A stretch of DNA of 14,325 bases. Source: CAZNYN01 sp964422205 (lineage in GTDB: Bacteria > Synergistota > Synergistia > Synergistales > Synergistaceae). Under the pieces are notes generated by a model. The model did not search any database and was not told the DNA's origin. It was given only the letters and a program-made list of their open reading frames with translations. Position 1 is the stretch's first letter; each line of letters begins with the position of its first letter. Shown in pieces: positions 8,263 through 14,325 of this stretch. The translations under genes were made by a program, and so were the position numbers. The stretch covers positions 1 through 14,325 of the forward strand of contig CAYRAI010000048.1 of NCBI GenBank assembly GCA_964422205.1, read 5' to 3'.

Positions 8263-10218
8263 CTAAACCTCGGCTCTATTTACAGTTCTCTTAAAATAAA
8301 GCAGCATTGCCGCTATAAGTACAGTAGAGACAACGCTCACTGCAAGATTGTGATGTATCGCGGCAAGTGCCGTACCCCCCAGGGCGCACCTTTCGTACAG
8401 CTTCAGCCCCCTGTAAATCCAGCCTTCGAGGGCTCCAGCCAAAACAACAACCCCAGCAACTGCGGAAATTACAAGAATCGCAAATTCATAGGGCACAATA
8501 TTCTGCATCAATATCATGGGATTGTAGACGAACATATATGGCAGCAAATATGATGCAAATGCGATACGCGTTGCAGTGAATCCCGTTTTAATCGGGCTTG
8601 CTCCCGCGATGCCGGCTCCCGTGAATGCCGCAAGACATACTGGCGGCGTGAGGTCTGCCATTATGCCGAAATAAAAGACAAAGAGATGCGCGGCAAGCGG
8701 AAGCACCTTCATGCCTATAAGAGCAGGTGCGATTATTGTGCTGCAAACGATGTAATTTGCCGTGGTAGGCAGTCCCATCCCGAGTACAAGACATGCTGCC
8801 ATAGCCATGACCATAGTCAGAATAAGGCTTCCGCTCGATATAGAGACGATATTGTTGGAAATCGTGAGTCCGAGAGAAGTCAGAGACGACGTTCCGACAA
8901 TAAAGCCGACAAGAGCGCAGGCTATGGCTACTCCCAAAGCGCCGCGTGCCCCTTCCTCAAGAGCCTTGATTATCGCCGCGAGGTTCATCCTCGTGTTCTT
9001 TTTCAGTGCGCTTATCAAAACGACAGCCAGCACTCCGATAAAGCCTGCCCTCAGAGGCGTGTACCTCATAAGCAGAGTCACGATTACGACTATCACGGGA
9101 ATCAGCAGGTGTCCATCGCTTCTCATAACGTCTCTTAATACAGGAAGCTGATCCTTCGGGATCCCTGTAAGATTATCCTTCCTCGCGCTTATATGCACGT
9201 TTGTAAATATGGCCGTGTAATAGATAAATGCAGGCACTATAGCGGCAGTGGCGACAGTCAGATATGAGACGCCCAAAAATTCGCTCATTATAAAAGCTCC
9301 CGCTCCCATAATAGGCGGCATAAGCTGGCCTCCAGTTGACGCGCATGCCTCAACCGCTCCCGCCTTATGAGGCGTATACCCCACCTTCTTCATAAGGGGA
9401 ATTGTAAAGGTTCCCGTAGTCGCCACGTTTGCCACTGAAGAGCCATTTATAGTGCCGAGCAGTCCCGACGCTACGACAGCGACCTTTGCAGGACCACCGA
9501 CCGTGTCCCCGGCCACTGCAAGAGCCAGCTCGTTGAAAAAGCGCGCGCCTCCGCTTTGAGAGAGAAACGCCCCGAAGATAATAAACACGATGACGAATGT
9601 AGCGGATACTCCGAGAGCAAGCCCGAACATACCCTCCGATGTCAAATACATGTGCTGGATTATCCTCTCAAAAGCATATCCCCTTATCTCAAAGATGCCG
9701 GGCGCGTAATTTCCAAAATAACAGTAAAGGAGAAAAAACACAGATAAGAAGGGAAGCACAGCACCAACTATTCTGCGTCCCGCCTCGATGACGAGAACTA
9801 TTGCTGCGGCTCCCAAATATATCTCATATGGCAGAGGTTCTGCTCCCCGCTGAGCTATATCGTTAAAGGCAAATGCGATATAACCGACCACGCAAAAACT
9901 TGCTGCGGCAAGGATAATGTCGTAGAAGGGAGTGTACACTTTTGAGCATTTTTTGCATGCAGGATAGAGAAAATAGACTGCCACTATCGCGAAAGTGAGG
10001 TGAATCGCCCTCTGTATCGTAATTGGCATAGTCGCTATACCGGCTGTATAGAGGTGAAAGAGCGACATACAGACGAGCCATGCCGTTATAAACTTGCTCT
10101 GAAGCCCGCTGAGCTTTCTGTAGCGGCTCTCTGCGTCGTACTTTTCTATCAGGTCATTGACTTGCGATTCATCCATACTTACATCTTTTATTAAATCTTT
10201 TTTTGCCGTACCGCTCAA
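8263..10218 (-). CDS. TRAP transporter permease, fused DctQM (4TM/12TM)
   Basis: A 651-residue inner-membrane protein combining the small DctQ-like and large DctM-like subunits of a TRAP transporter, the form usually paired with TAXI receptors. A hydrophilic start (about 1-40) is followed by about four membrane segments, then a long DctM domain. That domain contains GLLGTINGSSVANVATTG, ACASTGGQLMPPIMGAGAF and GLPTTANYIV, all typical of the fused family. These transporters take up organic acids using a sodium or proton gradient, receiving substrate from the periplasmic receptor. The start is a TTG: AGGGGG lies eight bases before it, while the first ATG (codon 15) has no ribosome binding site. 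The receptor gene lies immediately upstream, separated by 86 bases holding a perfect hairpin. Substrate unknown. Confidence 0.95.
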   Translation of the reverse strand: MSGTAKKDLIKDVSMDESQVNDLIEKYDAESRYRKLSGLQSKFITAWLVCMSLFHLYTAGIATMPITIQRAIHLTFAIVAVYFLYPACKKCSKVYTPFYDIILAAASFCVVGYIAFAFNDIAQRGAEPLPYEIYLGAAAIVLVIEAGRRIVGAVLPFLSVFFLLYCYFGNYAPGIFEIRGYAFERIIQHMYLTSEGMFGLALGVSATFVIVFIIFGAFLSQSGGARFFNELALAVAGDTVGGPAKVAVVASGLLGTINGSSVANVATTGTFTIPLMKKVGYTPHKAGAVEACASTGGQLMPPIMGAGAFIMSEFLGVSYLTVATAAIVPAFIYYTAIFTNVHISARKDNLTGIPKDQLPVLRDVMRSDGHLLIPVIVVIVTLLMRYTPLRAGFIGVLAVVLISALKKNTRMNLAAIIKALEEGARGALGVAIACALVGFIVGTSSLTSLGLTISNNIVSISSGSLILTMVMAMAACLVLGMGLPTTANYIVCSTIIAPALIGMKVLPLAAHLFVFYFGIMADLTPPVCLAAFTGAGIAGASPIKTGFTATRIAFASYLLPYMFVYNPMILMQNIVPYEFAILVISAVAGVVVLAGALEGWIYRGLKLYERCALGGTALAAIHHNLAVSVVSTVLIAAMLLYFKRTVNRAEV

Positions 10219-10243
10219 TATAAGTACCCCCTGAAATTATAAC

Positions 10244-10270
10244 CCGCGCCGAAGTTTGTATTCGGCGCGG
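10244..10270 (-). other. Perfect GC-rich hairpin between receptor and permease genes
   Basis: CCGCGCCGAA (10244-10253) pairs perfectly with 10261-10270 around a 7-base loop. On the minus strand it is followed by GTTATAATTTC, which is not a real U-tract, so it is a weak terminator at best. It lies 34 bases past the receptor stop and 25 bases before the permease TTG. It may stabilise the receptor message or attenuate permease expression, giving the usual excess of binding protein. Confidence 0.6.
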
Positions 10271-10304
10271 AATAAAAATTGCGAAACGTTAACAATAATT
10301 CAGG

Positions 10305-11255
10305 CTATTTTATAAGACCCTTTTCCTTATAATACTTCGCTGCGCCGGGATGGAGCGGTATTCTGATATCCTTAACACTCGTGGGATCCATAGCTGTCAT
10401 TCTCGCGCTTATCGTTACGAGGCTTGCCTTATTCTCAAAAAGTGTCTTTGTCATGAGATAGGCTGTGTTTTCGTCAACTTTTTCATTTACTGCCAAGATA
10501 TTGGGGCTGCTGAAGGTATGAATGTCCTTCGTCTGTCCCTTGTAGCTTCCCGCCTTGATAGTCATCTTTGCGAAATAGGGAGTCTGTTTAATCATCTTTG
10601 CGACAAGGTCATCCGATACGTCTATAAGATTTACGATACCGAGCGTCATAGGCTCCACAACGCTTGCGATACCAACCGCTCCGACTGTGATAGCCGCGTC
10701 TATCTGCTTATCCATGAGAGCGGAAACAGATTCGCTGTGTCCGAGATATTCACGCTTGATATCCTTTTCGGGGTCGAGTCCCGCGAACTTGAAAAGACTT
10801 TCCGCAGTGAGAGTGACACTTCCGCCAACAGCTCCGACTGAGACTCTCTTGCCTTTAAGGTCCTGAATCTTCTTAATGCCGCTGTTTTTGAGAACTACGA
10901 TGTGGACGGCTTCTGGGTAGAGTGGGACAAGTCCGCGCATAAACTTCTTTGGCTCGCCCTTGTAGCTTGCAAAGCCATTATATGCGTCGTAATAGAGACC
11001 GTCTGCGAAGATAACCTCCGCATTTCCCTTCTCCATAAGCTGGATATTGTTGCGTGTGCCGCCGCTTGCCTGAGCTGTTGACTTGATGCCGGGAATTTTA
11101 TCCGTCCATATCTTGGCTATTCCGGAACCTACCGGATAATACGTGCCGCCCGTGGGGCCTGTGCTGATATTGATAAACGTATCTGCGAAAGATGCCGCCG
11201 AAAAGGCAAAAATTGAGAGAATTGCCACTGCAAGTACTGTTCTGAAACTTCTCAT
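10305..11255 (-). CDS. TAXI-family TRAP transporter solute-binding protein
   Basis: Periplasmic substrate receptor of 316 residues. A signal peptide (about 1-24) has basic MRSFR, a hydrophobic core and a probable cleavage site after ASFA. The mature part begins with DTFINISTGPTGGTYYPVG, the classic start of TAXI receptors, and continues with ASGGTRNNIQLMEKGNAEVIFADGLYYDAY. It then has the hinge-region motifs KGKRVSVGAVGGSVTLTAE and DAAITVGAVG. The frame extends to 11282, but AAGGAG lies ten bases before ATG 11255 and the signal peptide begins there, so that start is chosen. It is the first full gene of the transporter locus and is followed by the DctQM permease. TAXI receptors bind small carboxylates such as glutamate or C4-dicarboxylates; the ligand cannot be read from the sequence. 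A long structured leader precedes it. Confidence 0.95.
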   Translation of the reverse strand: MRSFRTVLAVAILSIFAFSAASFADTFINISTGPTGGTYYPVGSGIAKIWTDKIPGIKSTAQASGGTRNNIQLMEKGNAEVIFADGLYYDAYNGFASYKGEPKKFMRGLVPLYPEAVHIVVLKNSGIKKIQDLKGKRVSVGAVGGSVTLTAESLFKFAGLDPEKDIKREYLGHSESVSALMDKQIDAAITVGAVGIASVVEPMTLGIVNLIDVSDDLVAKMIKQTPYFAKMTIKAGSYKGQTKDIHTFSSPNILAVNEKVDENTAYLMTKTLFENKASLVTISARMTAMDPTSVKDIRIPLHPGAAKYYKEKGLIK

Positions 11256-11363
11256 AATAAAAGCACTCCTTAATCCAAACAAAAACTGACCTCAGCTCTG
11301 CCAAAGACAGAGCCCCAAAGTGCGACAAATGTGCCGGACAGCATGAATAAAGGAATGTTGTTT

Positions 11364-11456
11364 TCAGCGAAAAACCGAAAAGGTCAAAAAGGCAAGGTTA
11401 AACCAAAGGTACACAGCCCAAAGCGGTATCTGTCCAAACAGCAACATCCCCTGCAT
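11364..11456 (-). CDS. Possible 30-residue hydrophobic peptide in the TAXI leader
   Basis: From ATG 11456 the frame reads MQGMLLFGQIPLWAVYLWF and then further hydrophobic residues to SVFR, followed by a TGA. This would form a single membrane helix. A weak Shine-Dalgarno (AGGGA) lies seven bases before the ATG, and both fall inside the hairpin at 11452-11478. It may be a real regulated small protein, the remnant of a DctQ-like gene, or chance. Nothing in the sequence decides this. Confidence 0.25.
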   Translation of the reverse strand: MQGMLLFGQIPLWAVYLWFNLAFLTFSVFR

Positions 11457-11505
11457 AATGCAGTCCCTGCATTATGCAAGCTCGTCAGGTAAATGCTTGC
11501 TGTTT
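11436..11505 (-). promoter_or_regulatory. Nested inverted repeats in the TAXI leader
   Basis: AAACAGCAA (11436-11444) and TTGCTGTTT (11497-11505) are a perfect 9-bp inverted repeat. They enclose a second, 12-bp perfect hairpin at 11452-11463/11467-11478. The upstream arm of the outer stem lies within codons 7-9 of the short leader ORF, so translating that ORF would prevent the outer stem from forming. No U-tract follows, so this is not an ordinary terminator. Confidence 0.5.
11451..11480. repeat. Tandem palindromes, candidate operator or RNA hairpin
   Basis: CTGCATAATGCAG (11451-11463) is itself a perfect palindrome. After TCC comes a near copy, CTGCATTATGCAAG (11467-11480), so the unit repeats every 16 bases. 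Together they also form a 12-bp hairpin with a 3-base loop. The 7-mer TAATGCA appears in both copies and once more across the -35 box of the upstream promoter (11594-11600), which points to protein binding at DNA level as an alternative to RNA folding. Confidence 0.5.
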
Positions 11506-11523
11506 AAACAAAAGTGCGCCCAT
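11485..11523 (-). CDS. Putative 12-residue leader peptide upstream of the TAXI gene
   Basis: The frame reads MGALLFKQQAFT followed by TGA. A perfect GGAGG (11531-11535) lies seven bases before its ATG, the best ribosome binding site in this leader, and the promoter is about 45 bases upstream. The ORF ends six bases before the 12-bp hairpin and overlaps one arm of the outer inverted repeat, the geometry expected of a translated attenuator or sensor peptide. There is no run of a single amino-acid codon apart from two glutamines. Translation is inferred only from the start signals. Confidence 0.45.
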   Translation of the reverse strand: MGALLFKQQAFT

Positions 11524-11573
11524 GCTATTTCCTCCGTTAGTTTTTGCCGCGCAGACAAGACGCGACCTCAGAC

Positions 11574-11601
11574 ATTATAACAACAAATTAACTTAATGCA
11601 A
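11574..11601 (-). promoter_or_regulatory. Strong promoter for the TAXI-DctQM locus
   Basis: On the minus strand TTGCAT (11596-11601), a 16-base spacer and TATAAT (11574-11579) form a near-consensus promoter with an extended -10 (TGTTATAAT). Transcription would begin near 11567, giving a leader of about 310 bases before the receptor ATG. Confidence 0.7.
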
Positions 11602-11660
11602 ATCAATCCACATCTATAAAGTAAATAAGTTGATGAAAAACTAAGGCGTTCGGGTATAAA

Positions 11661-12347
11661 TCAGAGGCAGTTTCCGGGGCTATTTATTATATCGGAGCAC
11701 CAGCTTATAAGCAGGTCTGATGCTTCAGTAAAATCATCAGCACTTGCTGCTTGTTTAACCTCGGATAACTTGGCTTTGGTGTTCAAGATTTCGGCGTCAC
11801 GGCCCGACAACAGTAGGGCAAGGTCTTTTTCCCTTTTGATAAAAGTGCCGTTGTCGTGATAGTATTTTGTTCTCAGCAGAAAAAAAGTCGCTTTATACAA
11901 CGAGAGAAGCACAGCGCTATCCCTTTCGAATAAAAAATTATGGCAGCACCCGTGATATATGGCACATGCTGAAGATTTTATAAAATCAGCGATATCCTTT
12001 TTCGTATACTTCCGGTGTAAAAACTCTAAGGATCCGTATATTGGCAGAGTATCATTAACTAGCAGAAATATCTCGCCGGGAAGCCATGAGGCTACATCCA
12101 TAAGCCCCGCAATGAATCCGCAGGCTCGTTCATGGTATGGCATAGAATTTATTACGCCCCGATATTTTCCCAGTTTTTCAGCGTTAATTTCATCTAAGAT
12201 AACAACAATATCAATGTCACTTGACGGAGTTGACTCTTTACGCCCCTAACTGCCTTGCAGCCCTACAAATACGAGTTCACCGTCAAAGGTGCTCTGTAAT
12301 CTTGCGGTGAGATTTGAACACCACACCTCAATATCAATATCCATCAT
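11661..12347 (-). pseudogene. Nucleotidyltransferase-domain protein interrupted by one in-frame TAG
   Basis: A single frame from ATG 12347 (AAGGA at 12353-12357) to TGA 11661-11663 is 228 codons before the stop, broken only by TAG at 12246-12248, codon 34. Around it the sequence reads VGLQGS, stop, then GRKESTPSSDIDIVVILDE. This fits the polymerase-beta-type motif GS-x10-D-x-D exactly (G32, S33, D44, D46), with the stop occupying the first position after GS, where tyrosine or another aromatic residue is common. The rest (LYGSLEFLHRKYTKKDIADFI and an all-helical C-terminus) fits small AadA-like or MNT-type nucleotidyltransferase proteins of anaerobes. No other lesion is visible. A downstream ATG at 12143 would skip the active site. 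It is either a very recent pseudogene, a readthrough gene or a sequencing error. The exact substrate of such proteins is generally unknown. Confidence 0.75.
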
Positions 12348-12484
12348 ATGATTCCTTCTCTCTTGTCCCAAATTAAGACATCTGAAACTTCGCACCACGC
12401 AAACATCGCCTGCACCTTGCAAACTCGACATCTTAAGGCCAAAAGGAAGCGTCAATGTCCTTTTATTCTTGTCACCATTACATA

Positions 12485-12528
12485 AACCTCCAAGTCAGTG
12501 CTCTCTATTTTGCACTTTCTTGGAGGTT
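12485..12528. other. Long interrupted hairpin downstream of guaA
   Basis: AACCTCCAAG (12485-12494) pairs perfectly with 12519-12528. Inside it, AGTGC (12497-12501) pairs with GCACT (12512-12516) across a 2x2 internal loop, with a 10-base terminal loop. No U-tract follows on either strand. It lies in the gap between guaA and the nucleotidyltransferase and may act as a weak terminator or processing site, or be a small mobile palindromic repeat. The rest of 12348-12609 shows no gene. Confidence 0.5.
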
Positions 12529-12609
12529 CACATAATTTACTGGATAAACTCGAGCGCCGATATTTATGTGCTCGTCTTGCTGTTATTAAAGCTCTTTATT
12601 TGTAATTCG

Positions 12610-14145
12610 CTATTCCCACTCTATCGTTGCGGGTGGCTTGCTGGTTACGTCTAAGACTACTCTGTTTACCTGCGGGACTTCGTTGCAGATTCTTCTTGAT
12701 ACTATGTCGAGAAGTTCATATGGCAGGTGAACCCATTCGGCTGTCATTGCGTCGAGGGACGCGACTGCGCGCAGTGCTATTGTTTCGCCATATGTGCGTA
12801 CATCGCCTACCACCCCTACACTGCGGACGGGAAGAAGGGCGCAGAATGCCTGCCATATATCGTTGTATAGGCCTGCCTTGCGTATCTCTTCTATGAAGAT
12901 GGCGTCAGCTTCGCGGAGTACGTCAAGGCGTTCTTTTTTAAGCTCTCCGAGGCAGCGGACTGCGAGGCCCGGACCCGGAAATGGATGTCTGCCAAGGAAG
13001 TGAGGTTCTATTCCGAGAACTTTGCCTACTGCACGGACTTCGTCTTTGAAGAGGTCGCGCAGAGGTTCGAGAAGCTGCATTTTCATGTCGTCTGGGAGGC
13101 CTCCGACGTTGTGATGGCTTTTGATTACTCCGCCGCCGCCGTGACCGCTTTCTACGACATCGGGGTAGATTGTGCCCTGAAGAAGCCAGTCGGAACCGCC
13201 GAGCTTGCGGGCTTCTTCTTCAAATACTCTGATGAAGAGAGCTCCTATGATTTTGCGCTTTTTCTCCGGTTCCGTTACGCCTTCAAGGGCTGTGAGGAAT
13301 CGTTCTTCGGCATCGACATGGTGTACGTTAAGGTTAAGTGAACGGTACGTCTCCATAACCTGACGTCCTTCATCTTTACGCATCATTCCATGGTCTACAA
13401 ATATGCAGTGAAGCTGATCTCCTACCGCCTTTGAGGTGATGACAGCCGATACTGTTGAGTCAACCCCGCCTGAAAGTCCGCAGATTACTTTGCCGCTGCC
13501 GACTTTTGCGCGTATTTTTTCTATCTCATGGTCAATCCACTCTGTGCCTAAAGTCCAGTCGGATTTGCAGCCACATACGTCAAAGAGGAAGGCTGAGAGT
13601 ATTTCAGAGCCTTTGGGAGTATGAACTACTTCTGGGTGGAATTGCAGGGCACATATTTTACCGTCTTCGGATTCAAAGCCTGCGAGAGTGCCGCCTTCGC
13701 TGTAAGCTGTGGCTTTGAAGCCATTGGGGAGTTCTTTTACGTGATCCCAGTGGCTCATCCATACGTCTATTGATTTTTCGTCAGATATGCGGCAGAAGAG
13801 TTTTCCGCATTCGACATTGACCTTTGCCCGTCCATATTCCGCAGCAGCGCCCTTTTCGACTTTGCCTCCGAATACATGAGCCAAAAGCTGCATGCCATAG
13901 CATATTCCAAGTACCGGAACACCCGATTTTACTACTGACATAGGAAGTGTCGGAGCGTCTGCTTCAAGAACGCTGCGGGGGCCTCCTGAGATTATTATTC
14001 CTGATGGTGCTGCTTCTTTAATTTTTTCTTCGGGGCTGTCCCAGAACAGTATTTCACTGAAGACTCCAAGTTCACGCACTCTTCTTGCTATAAGCTGCGT
14101 ATATTGAGAGCCGCAGTCAATTATTAATATTTTATTTTCTTTCAT
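12610..14145 (-). CDS. guaA: GMP synthase (glutamine-hydrolysing)
   Basis: Cytosolic enzyme converting XMP to GMP with ATP and glutamine. The 511-residue protein has an N-terminal class I glutamine amidotransferase domain (about 4-190) with catalytic C82 in GICYGMQ and the H170/E172 pair in LQFHPEVVH. The ATP-pyrophosphatase domain follows with the P-loop SGGVDS (225-230). The C-terminal dimerisation domain ends in the family-typical RVVLDVTSKPPATIEWE. It starts MKENKILIIDCGSQYTQL, with cysteine where many GuaA have phenylalanine in DFGSQY. The frame continues upstream to ATG 14190, but alignment to known GuaA N-termini and the GGAGGTGA at 14165-14172 favour ATG 14145. The Shine-Dalgarno lies unusually far away, bridged by a small hairpin. 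The gene appears to be monocistronic or to lead into the broken nucleotidyltransferase 262 bases downstream. Confidence 0.97.
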   Translation of the reverse strand: MKENKILIIDCGSQYTQLIARRVRELGVFSEILFWDSPEEKIKEAAPSGIIISGGPRSVLEADAPTLPMSVVKSGVPVLGICYGMQLLAHVFGGKVEKGAAAEYGRAKVNVECGKLFCRISDEKSIDVWMSHWDHVKELPNGFKATAYSEGGTLAGFESEDGKICALQFHPEVVHTPKGSEILSAFLFDVCGCKSDWTLGTEWIDHEIEKIRAKVGSGKVICGLSGGVDSTVSAVITSKAVGDQLHCIFVDHGMMRKDEGRQVMETYRSLNLNVHHVDAEERFLTALEGVTEPEKKRKIIGALFIRVFEEEARKLGGSDWLLQGTIYPDVVESGHGGGGVIKSHHNVGGLPDDMKMQLLEPLRDLFKDEVRAVGKVLGIEPHFLGRHPFPGPGLAVRCLGELKKERLDVLREADAIFIEEIRKAGLYNDIWQAFCALLPVRSVGVVGDVRTYGETIALRAVASLDAMTAEWVHLPYELLDIVSRRICNEVPQVNRVVLDVTSKPPATIEWE

Positions 14146-14172
14146 TATAATGGGGAAAATCCCCTCACCTCC
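14146..14172 (-). promoter_or_regulatory. guaA: guaA ribosome binding site with an intervening hairpin
   Basis: GGAGGTGA (14165-14172) is a full anti-Shine-Dalgarno match but sits 19 bases from ATG 14145. Thirteen of those bases (14152-14164) form GGGGA-TTT-TCCCC, a 5-bp hairpin. With it folded, only six unpaired bases (ATTATA) remain, a normal spacing. Confidence 0.5.
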
Positions 14173-14196
14173 GGCAAGCATTTCGTGCATTTATAA

Positions 14197-14224
14197 GTAT
14201 TACACATATAATCAATGCAGGCAA
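14197..14224 (-). promoter_or_regulatory. Possible guaA promoter
   Basis: On the minus strand TTGCCT (14219-14224), a 16-base spacer and TAATAC (14197-14202) give a moderate sigma-70-type match. A start near 14190 would leave a leader of about 45 bases. No purine riboswitch-like sequence is visible. Confidence 0.35.
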
Positions 14225-14279
14225 TAGTAAATTTTGTCTAACTTGGAATCAATTGGTTCAAAATGCCGGCATAATCAGA

Positions 14280-14300
14280 ACCACCGGCTTAGCCGGTGGT
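14280..14300. repeat. GC-rich palindrome at the right edge
   Basis: ACCACCGGC (14280-14288) pairs perfectly with GCCGGTGGT (14292-14300) around TTA. Together with the next hairpin it resembles the subterminal hairpins of IS200/IS605-type elements or a REP-like unit, but no transposase is in view. Confidence 0.4.
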
Positions 14301-14307
14301 ATGACTT

Positions 14308-14325
14308 GGCCCTGTAAGGGCCTTT
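14308..14325 (+). terminator. Second hairpin at the right edge, with T-tail cut by the window end
   Basis: GGCCC (14308-14312) pairs with GGGCC (14318-14322) around TGTAA and is followed by TTT at the window end. It could be a short terminator or part of the end structure of an insertion element continuing beyond the window. Confidence 0.35.

Noticed and set aside
11270..11344. 24-codon ORF ending in the Shine-Dalgarno of the TAXI gene
   Set aside because: Its stop overlaps the AAGGAG in a way that could couple translation, but it has no ribosome binding site and an unremarkable sequence.
12349..12455. Upstream extension of the nucleotidyltransferase frame
   Set aside because: The family motif spacing and AAGGA five bases before ATG 12347 place the start there; the added residues look non-coding.
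14146..14190. GuaA start at the upstream ATG
   Set aside because: There is no ribosome binding site before it, and the extension contains the Shine-Dalgarno sequence itself; known GuaA proteins begin near MKENKIL.
1..14325. CRISPR array, tRNA or rRNA genes
   Set aside because: No regularly spaced direct repeats, tRNA-like cloverleaf or rRNA-like sequence were seen on reading both strands.

Overview
The window reads as chromosomal DNA of a bacterium with moderate G+C. The full set of TRAP transporter genes, a CdaR-type regulator, a typical GuaA and strong GGAGG-type ribosome binding sites suggest a Gram-negative anaerobe, perhaps Synergistota or a similar gut or digester lineage. No rRNA or other phylogenetic marker is present, so this is only a suggestion.

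Left edge (1-961): an open reading frame on the minus strand, cut by the window edge and lacking any start codon at its upstream end. It looks like a charged, helical phage structural protein that has lost its N-terminus. It abuts a strong bidirectional terminator shared with the next gene.

Left centre (1028-6762): a CdaR/PucR-type regulator (minus) diverges from a tight plus-strand run of three genes: cardiolipin synthase, a membrane-anchored metallophosphoesterase and argininosuccinate lyase (argH). Two adjacent palindromes lie between the divergent genes and are good operator candidates. The run ends at a hairpin shared with a convergent short-chain dehydrogenase whose motifs closely recall 7-alpha-hydroxysteroid dehydrogenase (HdhA). 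About 640 bases upstream of that dehydrogenase hold no supportable gene.

Right centre (8203-11602): a two-gene TRAP transporter locus on the minus strand, with a TAXI-type periplasmic receptor followed by a fused DctQM permease. A perfect hairpin separates the two genes and another terminates the transcript. Upstream of the receptor is a strong promoter and an unusual leader of about 300 bases. It contains a 12-codon ORF with an excellent Shine-Dalgarno, nested inverted repeats, a tandem pair of palindromes and a short hydrophobic ORF. This leader is the most interesting structure in the window.

Right edge (11661-14325): a nucleotidyltransferase gene interrupted by one in-frame TAG exactly inside its nucleotide-binding motif, then guaA (GMP synthase). 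The guaA Shine-Dalgarno is separated from its start by a small hairpin. Two consecutive hairpins at the extreme right edge may be a terminator or the end of an IS200/IS605-like element.
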